From Pseudoscleropodium purum (taxonomy: Eukaryota; Streptophyta; Bryopsida; Hypnales; Brachytheciaceae), in contig OZ017797.1 of assembly GCA_963969395.1 (NCBI GenBank), forward strand, positions 27,218,001 through 27,282,000: 64,000 nt of DNA, read 5' to 3'. The position numbers and the translations under genes are program-made. This document shows, piece after piece, positions 1 through 11,243 of this stretch; the first letter of the stretch is position 1, and every line of letters begins with the position of its first letter. The notes under the pieces are model-generated. The model saw only the letters and a program-made list of their open reading frames with translations. It was not told where the DNA came from and made no database searches.

Positions 1-778
1 TTAAAATGTAATAATTTATCATGTGTCTTGTTGAAATAATATACTAAAGTGAACTGGAATTTTCACTCTTTTGCCAATAATTTCAACAATGCTAGCATGT
101 GAATATAGAGAGGTGAGCCTATGAGCCTTGAACCTAGTTGTAGATATGTACCTACAATCATTTGAAGGTGTTTATAACATATTTATCTATAATATAGGTA
201 CACTATACTATGTTAAGAGTATATAATATAGGTACACTATACTATGTTAAGAGTATATAATATAGGTACCTATAATGTGAACACCTATAACAATAGCAAA
301 TGTCTATAATATAGAGTCCTAAGTTGATGTACTCATAGATTCTACTTTCACATACTAGCACTCCTAGTAATTTCTAATACAATAATTTAAGTTTTATAAT
401 AGAAAGTATGCTAAATTGCTATCAATTTTGATTATAGGCCCTAATTTTGCTATTAGTATATTGTTAGAGTATCATATTCAAAACTCAAATCCAATGAAGC
501 CACATTGAATTTTAATTATTCTATATTTTGTTCAATTTTTTTCATTTGGTAATAAGATCAAATACGTAGAACTACAATACTTGAGGAGGGCTTTGAAATT
601 GAATACACATTTCAATTTACATAGTTTCAACTCATCTAATATTATAATTTTTACTTCCTTTTTCATGCAATTCTCAAACTTGGATGTATTCATATCAACT
701 TCCAACCCTCCATATCTTTCATAGGATGACTCTAATGCTTAAAATTGGTTTAAAATTTCAATTTGCATTGATTAAATT
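1..778. other. AT-rich intergenic DNA
   Basis: AT-rich DNA with no convincing reading frame. Its only structured element is the short tandem repeat near 189-270, listed separately. Confidence 0.6.
189..270. repeat. 34-bp tandem repeat, about 2.4 copies
   Basis: Two identical 34-bp units (189-222 and 223-256), beginning TATAATATAGGTACACTATA, are followed by a partial third unit. The GG of each unit recurs at exactly 34-base spacing. It is a local minisatellite with no coding content. Confidence 0.85.
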
Positions 779-998
779 CACTTTAAGAGAAAGAGGTGTT
801 TTAAGTGGGTTTTAAAGTATAGTCCTAAACATAAGATTATAAATAATGACCTTTAAAGAGATTTTCAGCAAAATTTTACTAGAAACACAATAATTTTTAG
901 TGAATTTTTATTGAGAATCTCCTTATAGATTATTACTCATAATCTTATATCTAGGACTATACTTTAAAACTCACTTAAAACGCTTTTTTTTTGTAGTG
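779..998. mobile_element. CACTA-type foldback MITE, copy 1
   Basis: A 220-bp element whose two halves are long inverted repeats. The left end reads CACTTTAAGAGAAAG and the right end, on the other strand, CACTACAAAAAAAAA. It is flanked by a 3-bp direct repeat ATT (776-778 and 999-1001). CACTA-like termini with a 3-bp target duplication are diagnostic of CACTA (En/Spm) elements. With no reading frame it is non-autonomous. It shares sequence with the copies at 2616-2839 and 42561-42720. Confidence 0.85.
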
Positions 999-1133
999 AT
1001 TACTATATACTTCTATTACTATATATACAAGTATATGTATGTACACTTAATATACTTAGTTTATATATGGGAAATGAAAAGAAAACACAATATGAAAACT
1101 AAACTTGAAAATAAACGATACATCTTCTGTATT

Positions 1134-2093
1134 TAACCCCTAAAGAACCAAGTTGTGTTTTAGGGCAATATAGAAATTTTGGGCAGGTGCATGTGACTAA
1201 AGATTTCCATATTCTGGGGCCAAATTTTAATAAAAGTTGTGGATGAGGAATATCTTTGATGTGTACTAAATTTTAAGACATTTGAAAATATGAATAAAAA
1301 GTTATGGCCTAATATGTAGTTTGTTTCTCAACTTGGGCAATTTGGGTAGATATGAAATAATCATTTTAAAAAAAAACTCATATTTGAAATTGATTTTTTA
1401 GACTTTTGTATATATAGAAAGATTTGAATCATTCCATTTGGATCAAATAGCCAAAGGTTACAAGGTGTTTTAGTTTGTGGACAATTATAGATTCTCTATT
1501 CCAAATAAACTTTGAAGTCTTTTATTGAACTCAATTTTCAATATTTTTTGAAAAAATAAAAACATTAGGTGAAGATTGTTTATCACAAAATTACAACCAC
1601 TAGGATTGGCATTTTTTAATTTCATAAATAAATTGTTAACAATTCAATATTTTGAATTATTCTCTATATCTTTCTATTTACTTTTTTTTTTCTATATGTT
1701 ATACAATTTCAATTTTTTAATGTTACTTTTATTTAAATTTTTTGATCTAAAAATTTTCGAGCATGTAGCCAATATAATTTGAAGAATGAATCCAAAGAAT
1801 TACTACCATTTTGAACATTTTTTTCATATAAATGTGACCTTGTGAGGTGCCGCTGCCTGGTTTTTCAGAGGGGCAAAAAATAATTTTTGTCACTTTAAAT
1901 GCTATTATCTTGCAATCTACATAGTGGAAATTTTCTAAAAAATTTTCTACATCTTTTCAAACAAGTATAATATAAGATCCTATGGTTGCATTTGTCCAAA
2001 AACATTTCTTTTTCTAAAATTTGAAACTTGTACAAGAGATGGCAATTTTGGAGCGTTTTTAGTGAAAACATAGTCACAAAACTTTAGGGGTTA
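1134..2093. mobile_element. 960-bp terminal-inverted-repeat element, copy A
   Basis: The element starts TAACCCCTAAAG and ends CTTTAGGGGTTA, a perfect 12-bp inverted repeat. A homologous 951-bp element with identical termini lies inverted at 35100-36050; similarity is visible at both ends and through the middle. No reading frame over about 68 codons is present, so it is a non-autonomous DNA transposon or the shell of one. I could not define a clean target-site duplication, so the superfamily is unassigned. Confidence 0.75.
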
Positions 2094-2612
2094 GAGTATT
2101 TGACTTCCCATCTACATCTACCAATGTTCACAATAATATTTGTATTGAATATATTTTTATGACATCCCAAGTAGTGTACTCAATTTTGTCCTTTCCCTTC
2201 TATTCTTGAATTCAAATATAGCCATATGTAAATGATTTGTAATTCTTCATTGGAGACTCGAATTCCAAAGTTTTTGCAAGTATAGAATTACAAATCATTT
2301 GGGGTCTCTTAGAATGAAGTGTGACTTTTAGAGCAAGCATGCTTCTAGCAAGGACTATTTGGGGGTGGCAATTCTTCAAATGTCTTCATCCTTGTATGGT
2401 GCTGGTACTTCAATGTGTGCTAAAGGTGCCTATGTGTCTCTACTTGTTGGCTAATGATAGTACCAAGAGAAACAACTATGTTTTGTTCAAAAAATGAATG
2501 GATTGGCATTTAGGCAATACAAGTAGTATTCTTTTGTTGGGCTCAAAATTTAATACTCATTATTAGATGGGCATGGATATAAGAAATTTAAGTGTCAACT
2601 TTTGTGTTGCCA
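2094..2612. other. AT-rich intergenic DNA, nothing recognised
   Basis: Low-complexity AT-rich sequence between two mobile elements. No reading frame or RNA gene was recognised. Confidence 0.5.
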
Positions 2613-2615
2613 ATA

Positions 2616-2839
2616 CTCTACAAGAAAAAGGGGTGTTTTAAGTGAGTTTTTTTTATTATGGTCCTAAACACAAGATTATAAGTAATGACCTTTAGGGAGA
2701 TTTTCAACAAAAGTTTACTAAAATCACATGTAATTCTAGTAAATTTAAAGTAAAAATCTCCTTAAAGGTCATTATTTATAATCTTGTGTCTAAGACTATA
2801 CTTAAGAATTCACATAAAACACCTCTTTCTCTTATAGTG
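2616..2839. mobile_element. CACTA-type foldback MITE, copy 2
   Basis: A 224-bp foldback copy of the 779-998 element. The left end reads CTCTACAAGAAAAAG and the right end, on the opposite strand, CACTATAAGAGAAAG. It is flanked by the 3-bp direct repeat ATA (2613-2615 and 2840-2842). The arms match copy 1 closely, including the shared words GTGTTTTAAGTG and AATGACCTTTA. No coding capacity. Confidence 0.87.
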
Positions 2840-2842
2840 ATA

Positions 2843-4740
2843 CAAAATTCTAATTTATTCACAAGGACAAAGTGCAATCTCTAACAAACAATGTATATGC
2901 ATTCCACTATGGCTAAATCAAGTTCTTGCTTCATTGGCCACACTCTCACAAATTCTTCATATAATTAGTAGCATGGTGTCATTTATAGTAAATGATATTG
3001 CACAAATATTTCTGCATTTTTACCATTTGTTGCAACACATAGCATGACAAAAGTAAGGAAGTGGAAAATGTGGATTGTGTAAGTTGGAAATTGGGATAGG
3101 ATCACACAACTTTTGGTGACCATATATGCGTCAGAAGTCATTTTTATGGGCAAAAAATTGCTTTGTATGGTCTAAATATATTGAGCAACTATGCATAAGT
3201 GTGTAGTGCATGTTTGTTTTTGCCATAGCATCTACACAAAGACATGAGAGGATCACTTCTTGCCCTTTATATTGATACAGGAAGCAACATCGTTTCTAGC
3301 ATAATAATGCATCAATCCATAAGACACAAGTTAACTAAACTTGATTACATGAACATCAAACCCCTCTCATGAGAGGGAATCTAAACCTTGTGTAGGACTA
3401 TTTGACTAAACAAAAATGTGCAATTTAAATAAAAAAATGAATGAAAAAATTATCCCACATGATTATTTGATGTACCTTGTAGGACAGGAGACCAAAGGTT
3501 TTTTAAAAAAACAAGAAAAAAACAAAACATTTTTCTTTCCCCTAGATTTGTACATCAACCAAAAATTAAATAGACCCCTATAGGGGCCAAATTTTCTTTA
3601 GTGTTTGCAGTGGCTTGTGCTTTCTCCAAACTTGAATCCTATTGAGAATATTTATGCTTTCGCATGTTGTATATGCCAATAAAAAACAATATGAAACACA
3701 ACAAAGCTGAAAAAAGCCATCAAGACCACATGATGAGCATTTCACCCAAACTACATCAAGAGAATTGTTTAGACTATAAAAATGTGCTACACACAAGCGT
3801 TGATGCCTTAAAGAGGGTCAACAAACTACTGAAGCAATATCTCAGTGCTTTGGAGGGTGATTGCAAGAAAGACTTGTCTTTTTTGCATCACATTGAGAGT
3901 GACAAAATTGTTTTTTGTTAGAACTTTTGAAGGTAGAATCCAATGAACTTGAAATTTTTATTGGAGATGGATAATTTGATTGTAATTATATCCCTTATTT
4001 TTTCAAAATTAAGAAATCATTTTGTATTTAAATTTAAATTTTGCTAAATTTGTTACACTTTGAGGCTTAGGATTTTTTTAATGTTGTGGAGTATCCAAAA
4101 TTAATGATCTAGAGTTGAAATTTTTGTAATTTATTTCTAAAATAGGGATAAATGTGACTACTAAAGGAATTGTGCAAATTAATACATTATTTTATGGCCT
4201 CTATATTCTTACAAATAGGGCTTCCTTGTGCATGCACTTCAAAACATAGACTTCATTTTTTCAATGAAATTTGATCATCATCAAGTACTCACAAATCACC
4301 AATTTTTAGTTTTTTAGTTTATAATTTATACCTTATTGTATCTATTTTTTGTGACAATCTGTCTTTTTTTCAAGCAAAACTATTCAAGTACTTGCAATAC
4401 TAATAGTACTTGAAATGGTACTTTTAGCTGTTGATTTTTAAGATCAACACTTGAGACTGTTCTATTTTGTAAAACTCCTAATTCTTGTAGTAGTGAGTAC
4501 AAAAATTGTAATTTTGGTAAAATGCTACAAAATTTGAGAGGTCTTTTTTGTAATTACCCTAGAATGAATGTGCAAGCATTAGTGTGCATAAAACTATATG
4601 CAATCTTATATATCCCAATTCCCAACTTGCACAACTCACATTTTGTACTTTCTCACTGTTCTCATGTTTTGCATTGTGATAGATGGTGAAAATGCCTACA
4701 TAGTTGTATATTGTCATTACTCAATCATTAGCTATATTTC
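2843..4740. other. AT-rich intergenic DNA, nothing recognised
   Basis: About 1.9 kb of AT-rich DNA. The longest frames (about 72-85 codons near 3578-3921, on opposing strands) have no recognisable domain and are taken as chance. Confidence 0.5.
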
Positions 4741-5523
4741 TAGTAGAAAAGAGGATAAAATGTAATGAGTGAAGAAATAACTAGTTACTCAAAAACGACT
4801 AAACAATGACTAAAGTCATTAAAATGGCACCAAAAGAGATGTGTCGCGTGGTGTAGTCATTGTTCAAGAGTTCAAATAACTAGTGGATGACGCCCAAATG
4901 AGATCAACAACAAAAACTACTTTCATCTATGGTTCAATCTACAATTTGAGCCTCTATTGTTGATATGGACTGCATCTAGTCATTTTGCAATTGTTTAGTA
5001 ATAAATTGAATGCAATAGCTAACTATAAAGTAACTGAAGAATGACTACTACTAAAACAAGTTGGAATTTGAAGTATATAATTTTTGCATTGACATGTTTA
5101 GCTAGAACTAGTTATAATTTAGGCATTGTTTAGTCATTGTGTGCCAATTATTGTAGTAATAATGCAATAATTTTTTAATAATGCTAGCCGGTTATTGTTC
5201 AATTATATACCATTGAGTTAGTAACATCCAACATGTGGCAAGTTGTAGTTACATCTTAGTAACAAATGGATGATTTAGATGGATAGCTCAAATGAATGAC
5301 TCAAATGAATGACTTAGATAGATAGTTCAAATTGCATCTCAACAACAAATGGATAGATAGATTGCCATCAAGATTGCTACATTTCAGGTTAGTCACCTCA
5401 GTGTAGGGTTAGTTGCCTTTCCACTTTTATAGTGGTTGATATGTGGCATGTCATAATTGCATCTAATTTATTTATTACTGACTAGTCATTGTTTTGTCAT
5501 AGTATAGAATTATAGATATAAAA

Positions 5524-6417
5524 TACTCCCTCTGTCCGATTAAAAACCTCTATATCAAGCATGACTTTTGTCTGACTAGAATGCTCCATTTTCTAATTTC
5601 GATTATTGAATAAGTGTTGATTGTGTTGAATGACCTAATGGGGGCAAGTCCCAAGTGATTAGGAAGCATCCTTGGAAGCATCCCTCTCATATCAAGCTTG
5701 ACTTTGCCCATATGAGGCACATTATACTTGCTTCTTTTTCAAATAGTCATATTGATGATGGATTTGGTGACCACTTTGGTGCTATCAAAATTATTCATGA
5801 AGGAGAACAATTTTTGTTGTTGTGATTATTTAGGTTAGGAACAAATATTTCTAGAATCACATTGTTGCTACCAACCTTAGTTTAAATCATCATAAGTGAC
5901 AAGCTAGCAAAGTTTACAAATGATGATCAAATATTATACTTTCCGCATTGATTTTGGATGCTTAAACAACAACACCCAAGCTAAAGATTTTGCATAGATC
6001 TAGAAGATGAATTCCTATTTTTTTAATGCATGTATCACTCATAGTTGTCATAGTGGACGGATGTCCGGTTCGCCCGTCCGTTAGAGGTCCCGCTCGTCCG
6101 ATACAGTCAATACATAGTTGACTTTCCGATAACGGAAAAATAGGCCACGTGGATGCCATGTGGATTAAGGAACATGCTGGGCGCGGACGAGATCGTCAGG
6201 GCGTGGATGAGGTGACGTGTCATTCTGCAAAATTGCGCAAGTTACAAAATTAAAGCCGTCCGGACCGTCTGGTCCGGTTTGCCTGTCCGTCCGTCCCGTC
6301 TGATGACCCTAACTCGCCCGTTATGACAACCATGGTATCACTGGCACATAGACTAAAAATATAGCTAATCCCTTATGCAAAAGATTTTAGGAAGTTATTA
6401 GTAGGACAAAGGAAGTA
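5524..6417. mobile_element. Stowaway-like (Tc1/mariner-type) TIR element
   Basis: The left end CTCCCTCTGTCCGATTAAAA (from 5526) and the right end, read on the minus strand as CTTCCTTTGTCCTACTAATA (ending 6415), form imperfect terminal inverted repeats flanked by TA dinucleotides. This matches the plant Stowaway signature (CTCCCTC start, TA target site). At about 890 bp it is long for a Stowaway MITE, because a second element of about 295 bp is nested at 6040-6334. No transposase frame is visible. Confidence 0.7.
6032..6342. mobile_element. hAT-type MITE with 8-bp target duplication
   Basis: A 295-bp element (6040-6334) with inverted ends CATAGTTGTCATAGTGGACG and, on the minus strand, CATGGTTGTCATAACGGGCG. 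It is flanked by the perfect 8-bp direct repeat GTATCACT at 6032-6039 and 6335-6342. An 8-bp duplication with CA-starting termini fits the hAT superfamily. The element is strikingly GC-rich (CCGTCCG-type words) against its AT-rich surroundings, and it is nested inside the Stowaway-like element. No coding capacity. Confidence 0.88.
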
Positions 6418-7040
6418 CACTATGATGTAGTAGCCACAGATTATGTCTGTAGTTGCTGAAGATGAACAACAAAGATTTTGTCTCTCATTTACATTTAGGG
6501 TTTAGGTTAGTGTCTATCTCCTAAATGCATCTTCTACTTTCTTTTTGCTCATGAACATCTTTTTTTTTCTCTTCTTGTTTTTGCTTCAAGTTTTCTAAAT
6601 GAGGGCTTAGGTTAGTCGCTACCTTTTAATTGTATTAGTTTACATTTTTGTTGTTGTTTGTTGTTTTATTGCTGTGATGTTGTATTTTTGTGCAGTTTTG
6701 TTGTTTTGTTTCTTTGTAGTTTTTGTTGATGATTATTTTAATTGGTGTTTGGCTACAATTTGCAATGCACCAAGTGACAAAAGGAAATTATGGTGTGAAG
6801 AAAATAAGAATTTTGAGGGACATTGTAGTCATAGTGCAATCAATCCATTGAGTTTAGTCATAGTACAATCATGGTGCAATCATTGGTTACTCATAGTATA
6901 GTCATAAAAAAAATTTGCTTCAATCAATTGTCTCAATCACATTGTAGGGATGTACAACTATTTCCTAATAATAAATATTAAAAATGACTCAAAAACAATT
7001 ATGTTGAAATCCTCTTACTTCCTATATCTATACTCACAAC

Positions 7041-7320
7041 TACAAAAAACTAATCAATAGCAATAATAGTCAAATACACAACTACTGCATAATCAACATG
7101 TAACCTTTCAAATGACCAAAAATGATTGGAAAATGATTGATTGATGATTGAAGAATGACTAGAGTTGATGCCATGTCAATTACAAAAAACTAATCAATAA
7201 TAATAGTAGTCAAATATACTACTACTACATAATCAACATGTAAGCTTTCAAATGACCAAAAATGATTGGACAATGATTGATTGATGATTGAAAAATGACT
7301 AGAGTTGATGCCATGTCAAC
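7041..7320. repeat. 140-bp tandem duplication
   Basis: Two near-identical 140-bp units, 7041-7180 and 7181-7320. Each begins TACAAAAAACTAATCAATA and ends with GTTGATGCCATGTCAA. Only scattered substitutions separate them, so the duplication is fairly recent. Confidence 0.92.
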
Positions 7321-7895
7321 TAAGTGACCGCCCATAACTTGTGCCACATTAACAACTACACCAAACAATGTTTGCTACATTAGTGGTGCCAAGTCACCAA
7401 TCGCATCCACATCATGAGACATATCATGTACCATAACCATGCTAGCCAAGCCTTGTCATCCATACCAACCAACGTAGCAACCATATCAACACCACAAGTT
7501 GATGAACTTCCACATCAACATTCAAATGAAAAACAAAATCATTATAGATAAATTACTCATAAAAATAAATGACTTGTTTGAAATGACTATGTGAGTACAA
7601 TTGGAACGTAGTCATTGTGCAATTATAAATGTCCTAAATGAATGGTTTTTGAGCCATTCAACCCAAACTCTCATTTATAGCCCTTTCACTCCTAGTGTAT
7701 ATGTGAAATTTCATATAAAAATATGCTATGTACAAAAAGAAACTCAAAATTGTGTGGCTAATCCTACCTCCATTTCCAAGATTGTAACACCTTGATACTG
7801 GTAAGTTTGACACCTTGACACCTAGAAAGTTTCTAATGCTATTCCTATTTTTTTTTGTTGATCCCTACATGGAGTTATGTGGATTCATAACAAAA

Positions 7896-8195
7896 TTTTG
7901 AATACAATTAGACACCCAAAATCACACCCTACATAATACAACCATCATCACTTTGTGTACATTTCCAAAATCAATATGTATGTATATTGAAGAAACAATT
8001 TTAGAACATTTGATAAAACTTTGGCCCTTCATAGCATTTGCATAAAAACTTGATTGTTCATAGCTTTTGGATGAGGTATCCAAATGGTATGTTCTTTGGT
8101 GAGTTGGAATCTCCTTTCACGTGCCAATAAGAAAATATGAAAAATTGACCGGTCTAGTAATAGCACAGTATTGACAACATCGTTTGGAGGGGTTG
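7896..8195 (-). repeat. Dispersed repeat with protein-like remnant, copy 1
   Basis: Direct repeat partner of 15500-15780. Minus-strand translation in pieces gives YANAMKGQSF and HIDFGNVHKVM, matching YAKVTKGQSF and HIDFEDVHKVM in the partner. An in-frame stop follows the second motif here. It is probably a decayed mobile-element coding segment. I do not recognise the family. Confidence 0.5.
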
Positions 8196-8806
8196 CCCAC
8201 CTTGTGTGTTCACTGTGTTGACACAATCGAGAAAACAATGTGGTGCTCTGGGACCTGAACGACGAAGACGAGCAGAATTGATTGCAGTAACTCAATTTGT
8301 GACAAAACCACAAATCTCGGTATCTGTTGAGTATTTTTTGGCACGAGTAATAAATGTTCATCATGCTGAACATTTTAAATATCATTACCATCAAAATGAT
8401 ACATTCAAGTTCAAGCGAACACTATCTACCTCCAGCATCGTCTTCGCCTCTCCCATTTCTAATGTGAAAAGTAACCTAAGGACACTTTAAGATGTGCCGA
8501 CGCAATTGCAACATATCTTAAGAGTCACAAAAATTTTGATTCTAAAATTTTTGGTGCCATCATGTATGTGTCACGATTAGGTCAGCGCCACAATTCTTAG
8601 CATTGCACTCGACCATAAATCTTAAACTGCTTCTAGTGAGGTGGTTCACTCAGCAATGTAAGGAAAGATGGTCATGACCGCATAGTCACCGAACGTTTCA
8701 AATCACAAGACAAATGTGACCATACTGATGTCCCTGCTCTCACAAGCGACCTCCAGTGAAGCTCTGCTCATCCTTACCTTCAGATGTTAGAGCAAGTGCA
8801 GAATAA
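8196..8806. other. 3' flank of the metal tolerance gene
   Basis: Composition rises from AT-rich to gene-like across this stretch. It lies just downstream of the stop codon at 8807 on the minus strand, so part of it is probably 3' UTR. Overlapping frames of 94-121 codons on opposing strands have no recognisable domain. Confidence 0.45.
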
Positions 8807-11243
8807 CTACTCCTTGCCTCCATGCTCGGGCCGATGCGTAACTTCGTAATCAAGGTGTACAAAAGCTCGCTCTATTTCTGGCAAAGACTCAAGTTTCTCT
8901 TGGAGTGATTCACCAATGTCATGAGCTTGCTGCAGAGGCATGTCCGCTGATAATACAATATCAACCTCTGCAAAGTAATGTGAGCCAAATGTATAGGCAC
9001 GGACAGTGTCAATTTGACGTATCTCCTTGTGATGATTCCAACACAGATACGTTAGCTTCCGTAGGAAATCCGGAGAGGCTGTACGACTAACCATTGCGTT
9101 TACGTTCTCTACCACTGTCAGTGACCACGTCCGCATAGTGTAGAGGGCCAGCTGCATACACCAATAACAGATCAGAAGGGAGACATATACAGGGGACTGA
9201 ATCAATCCTGTCAAAAGCACTCAACGATTGCTCACTTCGAGCTGAAAGAGGACTTAAATCATCAAAAGCGAACGAGTGAAATCGAAGCCTACAAATAAGA
9301 CACTTTACAGCATACATGACTACTCCGGAAAAAATGTAAATCTGTAAAATGTTCAACATACGAAGAAGAGATGCCAGTGTGTTAACGTACCACAATTGCA
9401 CCCGCAGGGTCAATCCACCAGTAAAATATGCTGGCCAAAACTGCCGCGATCAGACCAATCATGTTCGTAATAACGTCAAAAAGATGGTCTTGCGCATAAG
9501 CCCTCACGATCTCATCACTAAAGATTCGGCAATATGCCATCAGCATGAACTTCACGACTGTTGTGCCCACCATGATTCCAATCACCCAGTTTCTGGATTC
9601 AGCCAAAGCAAGCGAGTGTTCCTGCATGCCAATCAGAGGTTTTAACAGTTCGTATAAATGATTCACAATAGCTGTGAAAATAGTGCCTCAAAGTTATTTG
9701 ATGCTATATCTGAAAGACAGAACAACTGTAATGAAACCACAATACTGTAACCAGATAAACAAGCAGGATAAACGTAGGATAAACGCATCCTCACAAGCAC
9801 ACCTGCAGCAAACTTACGAGCATAAGGAGCTCACAACATATCAAGAACGTACACCGTACCTGTGAAAATAGTGCCCGAGCAGACTCTAAAATGATTTGAA
9901 GTCCAAGTGTTGCCATCACTGATGCAAAAACCAGTATGCCCTGCCGCCATGACAGAAGGGAGACTTTAAGCAAAGACAAACCACCACAAAGAAGTGTAAC
10001 AGCAACCCTTGACTACAGAAAACCCTAGATAATGAATATTAAGGATGATGAATTTGTTTTGGGAGCCTTATGGCTGAAATTTACTCTAGTTTTAGTTTCA
10101 GCATCGGTGCACACGGTTGGACATTTTATGACAACACATTCTATAATGTTAATCGGTGCTCCACATATGAGTCGCACTATCCATGCACGAGCATTCAAAA
10201 CTGAAGTTTCCAAATCATGAATCAGTCTATCATGATAAAGTCCTAGAATTGACGTACCAAAGGTTGCATCCTCTTTTTGCCGATGGGATAGAGGTAAGGA
10301 TTCTGCTTGCGCATGGAAATTGCCGCGAACCAGAGAATGAATCCAGAAAGCAAGTCTAGCAACGAGTCCAAAGTGGAAGCAATGATGGCTAAAGAGCCAC
10401 TCTTCACACAGGCATAAACTTTTGCTGCGAAGATGACCAAGTTGGCAATATTTGAAATCAGGATGGCAAACCTCTCCCCTCGTTTTGTGTTGTCTCGCTC
10501 CTCCTACAATCCAGATGTCAAGAATAGAAGGCATGCTATAATAAGAAACATAAAATCGCCCGATACCCTACTTCGAGTAGTGTTTATCCTGATCATAAGC
10601 CTTTCAACCAACTTCTTCGAATGATAAAATCATGCGTGGCCTTCAAACAATAGTAAAGAATCAAGTGTTCTGGACAAAATGTCGTAAGGACAGAAAAACA
10701 CTCAAAAGCTCAGATTCTCACGCAATACTCACTTGAGTGGTGCTGGGCATGTAGCCTCTTTTTGCAATAGAATCCATTTCCACAAAGCTCTCCAACATTT
10801 CTTCCTGCTGTCTGTAATATTCATCAATGCCCTTTTCACTTCCTGCAGAAATAAGCCTACTCTGTTAGGAATGTCAACAAATGACTCACTGAAGGTGCAA
10901 TATACAACCAGGAACATGCCTAAACTCCCCCAAATTTCTCTAATTTAGCTTAATAGTCACGACTGTACATGAATGTCCATATCATGCTGGTATCCTCTCC
11001 GAAATTATGACGATAATGTTTTCAATAATCACCTGAACGCGCAACAGTCATTCAAGAAAGGATGAACGTACCGAATTTCTTCATGCAATCGGCGGCAGCA
11101 GTCTTTGGTGAATCAGAGGGTAGATGACCTGGCAAGCGAAATGACTTCACATTTAACCGCCATGGTGTGTCCGCATTACCGTCAATCCCCAACAGCGCCT
11201 CCATGGCTGTGCCTTCCTCGGTCGATTCCAATCTCGTCTCCAT
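8807..11243 (-). CDS. MTP: Mn-type metal tolerance protein (CDF cation transporter), MTP9/10/11 group
   Basis: Cation diffusion facilitator that moves Mn2+ (possibly other divalent metals) out of the cytosol into endomembrane compartments in exchange for protons. Six coding exons join in phase: 11072-11243, 10733-10842, 10258-10503, 9860-9940, 9391-9621 and 8807-9151. They give 394 residues, the usual plant length. Both DxxxD metal-site motifs typical of Mn-CDF proteins are present: DSLLD at residues 140-144 and DHLFD at 248-252. The C-terminal cytoplasmic domain has the conserved [13 protein letters not shown] and AFVHLDYE segments. The ATG at 11243 opens a short hydrophilic N-terminus ([11 protein letters not shown]). 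An AG acceptor a few bases upstream suggests a 5'-UTR intron. Family assignment is firm; the paralogue within group 9 and the subcellular membrane are inference. Confidence 0.94.

Larger units (their letters stand above)
4741..7630. repeat. Region dominated by the word TAGTCATTGTGCAA
   Basis: Variants of TAGTCATTGTGCAA recur at about 4854, 4977, 5131, 5483, 6826, 6855 and 7609, mixed with AATGACT and AATGATTG words. The Stowaway-like insertion at 5524-6417 interrupts the stretch. It looks like a decayed tandem or dispersed repeat with no coding content. The boundaries are approximate. Confidence 0.5.

Noticed and set aside
8029..8490. Overlapping frames of 121 (minus) and 94 (plus) codons
   Set aside because: No domain; part of the minus frame is just the dispersed repeat read out of its conserved frame.
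10025..10534. 169-codon minus-strand frame
   Set aside because: Out-of-frame read-through of introns and exon 3 of the metal tolerance gene; the conserved frame is different.
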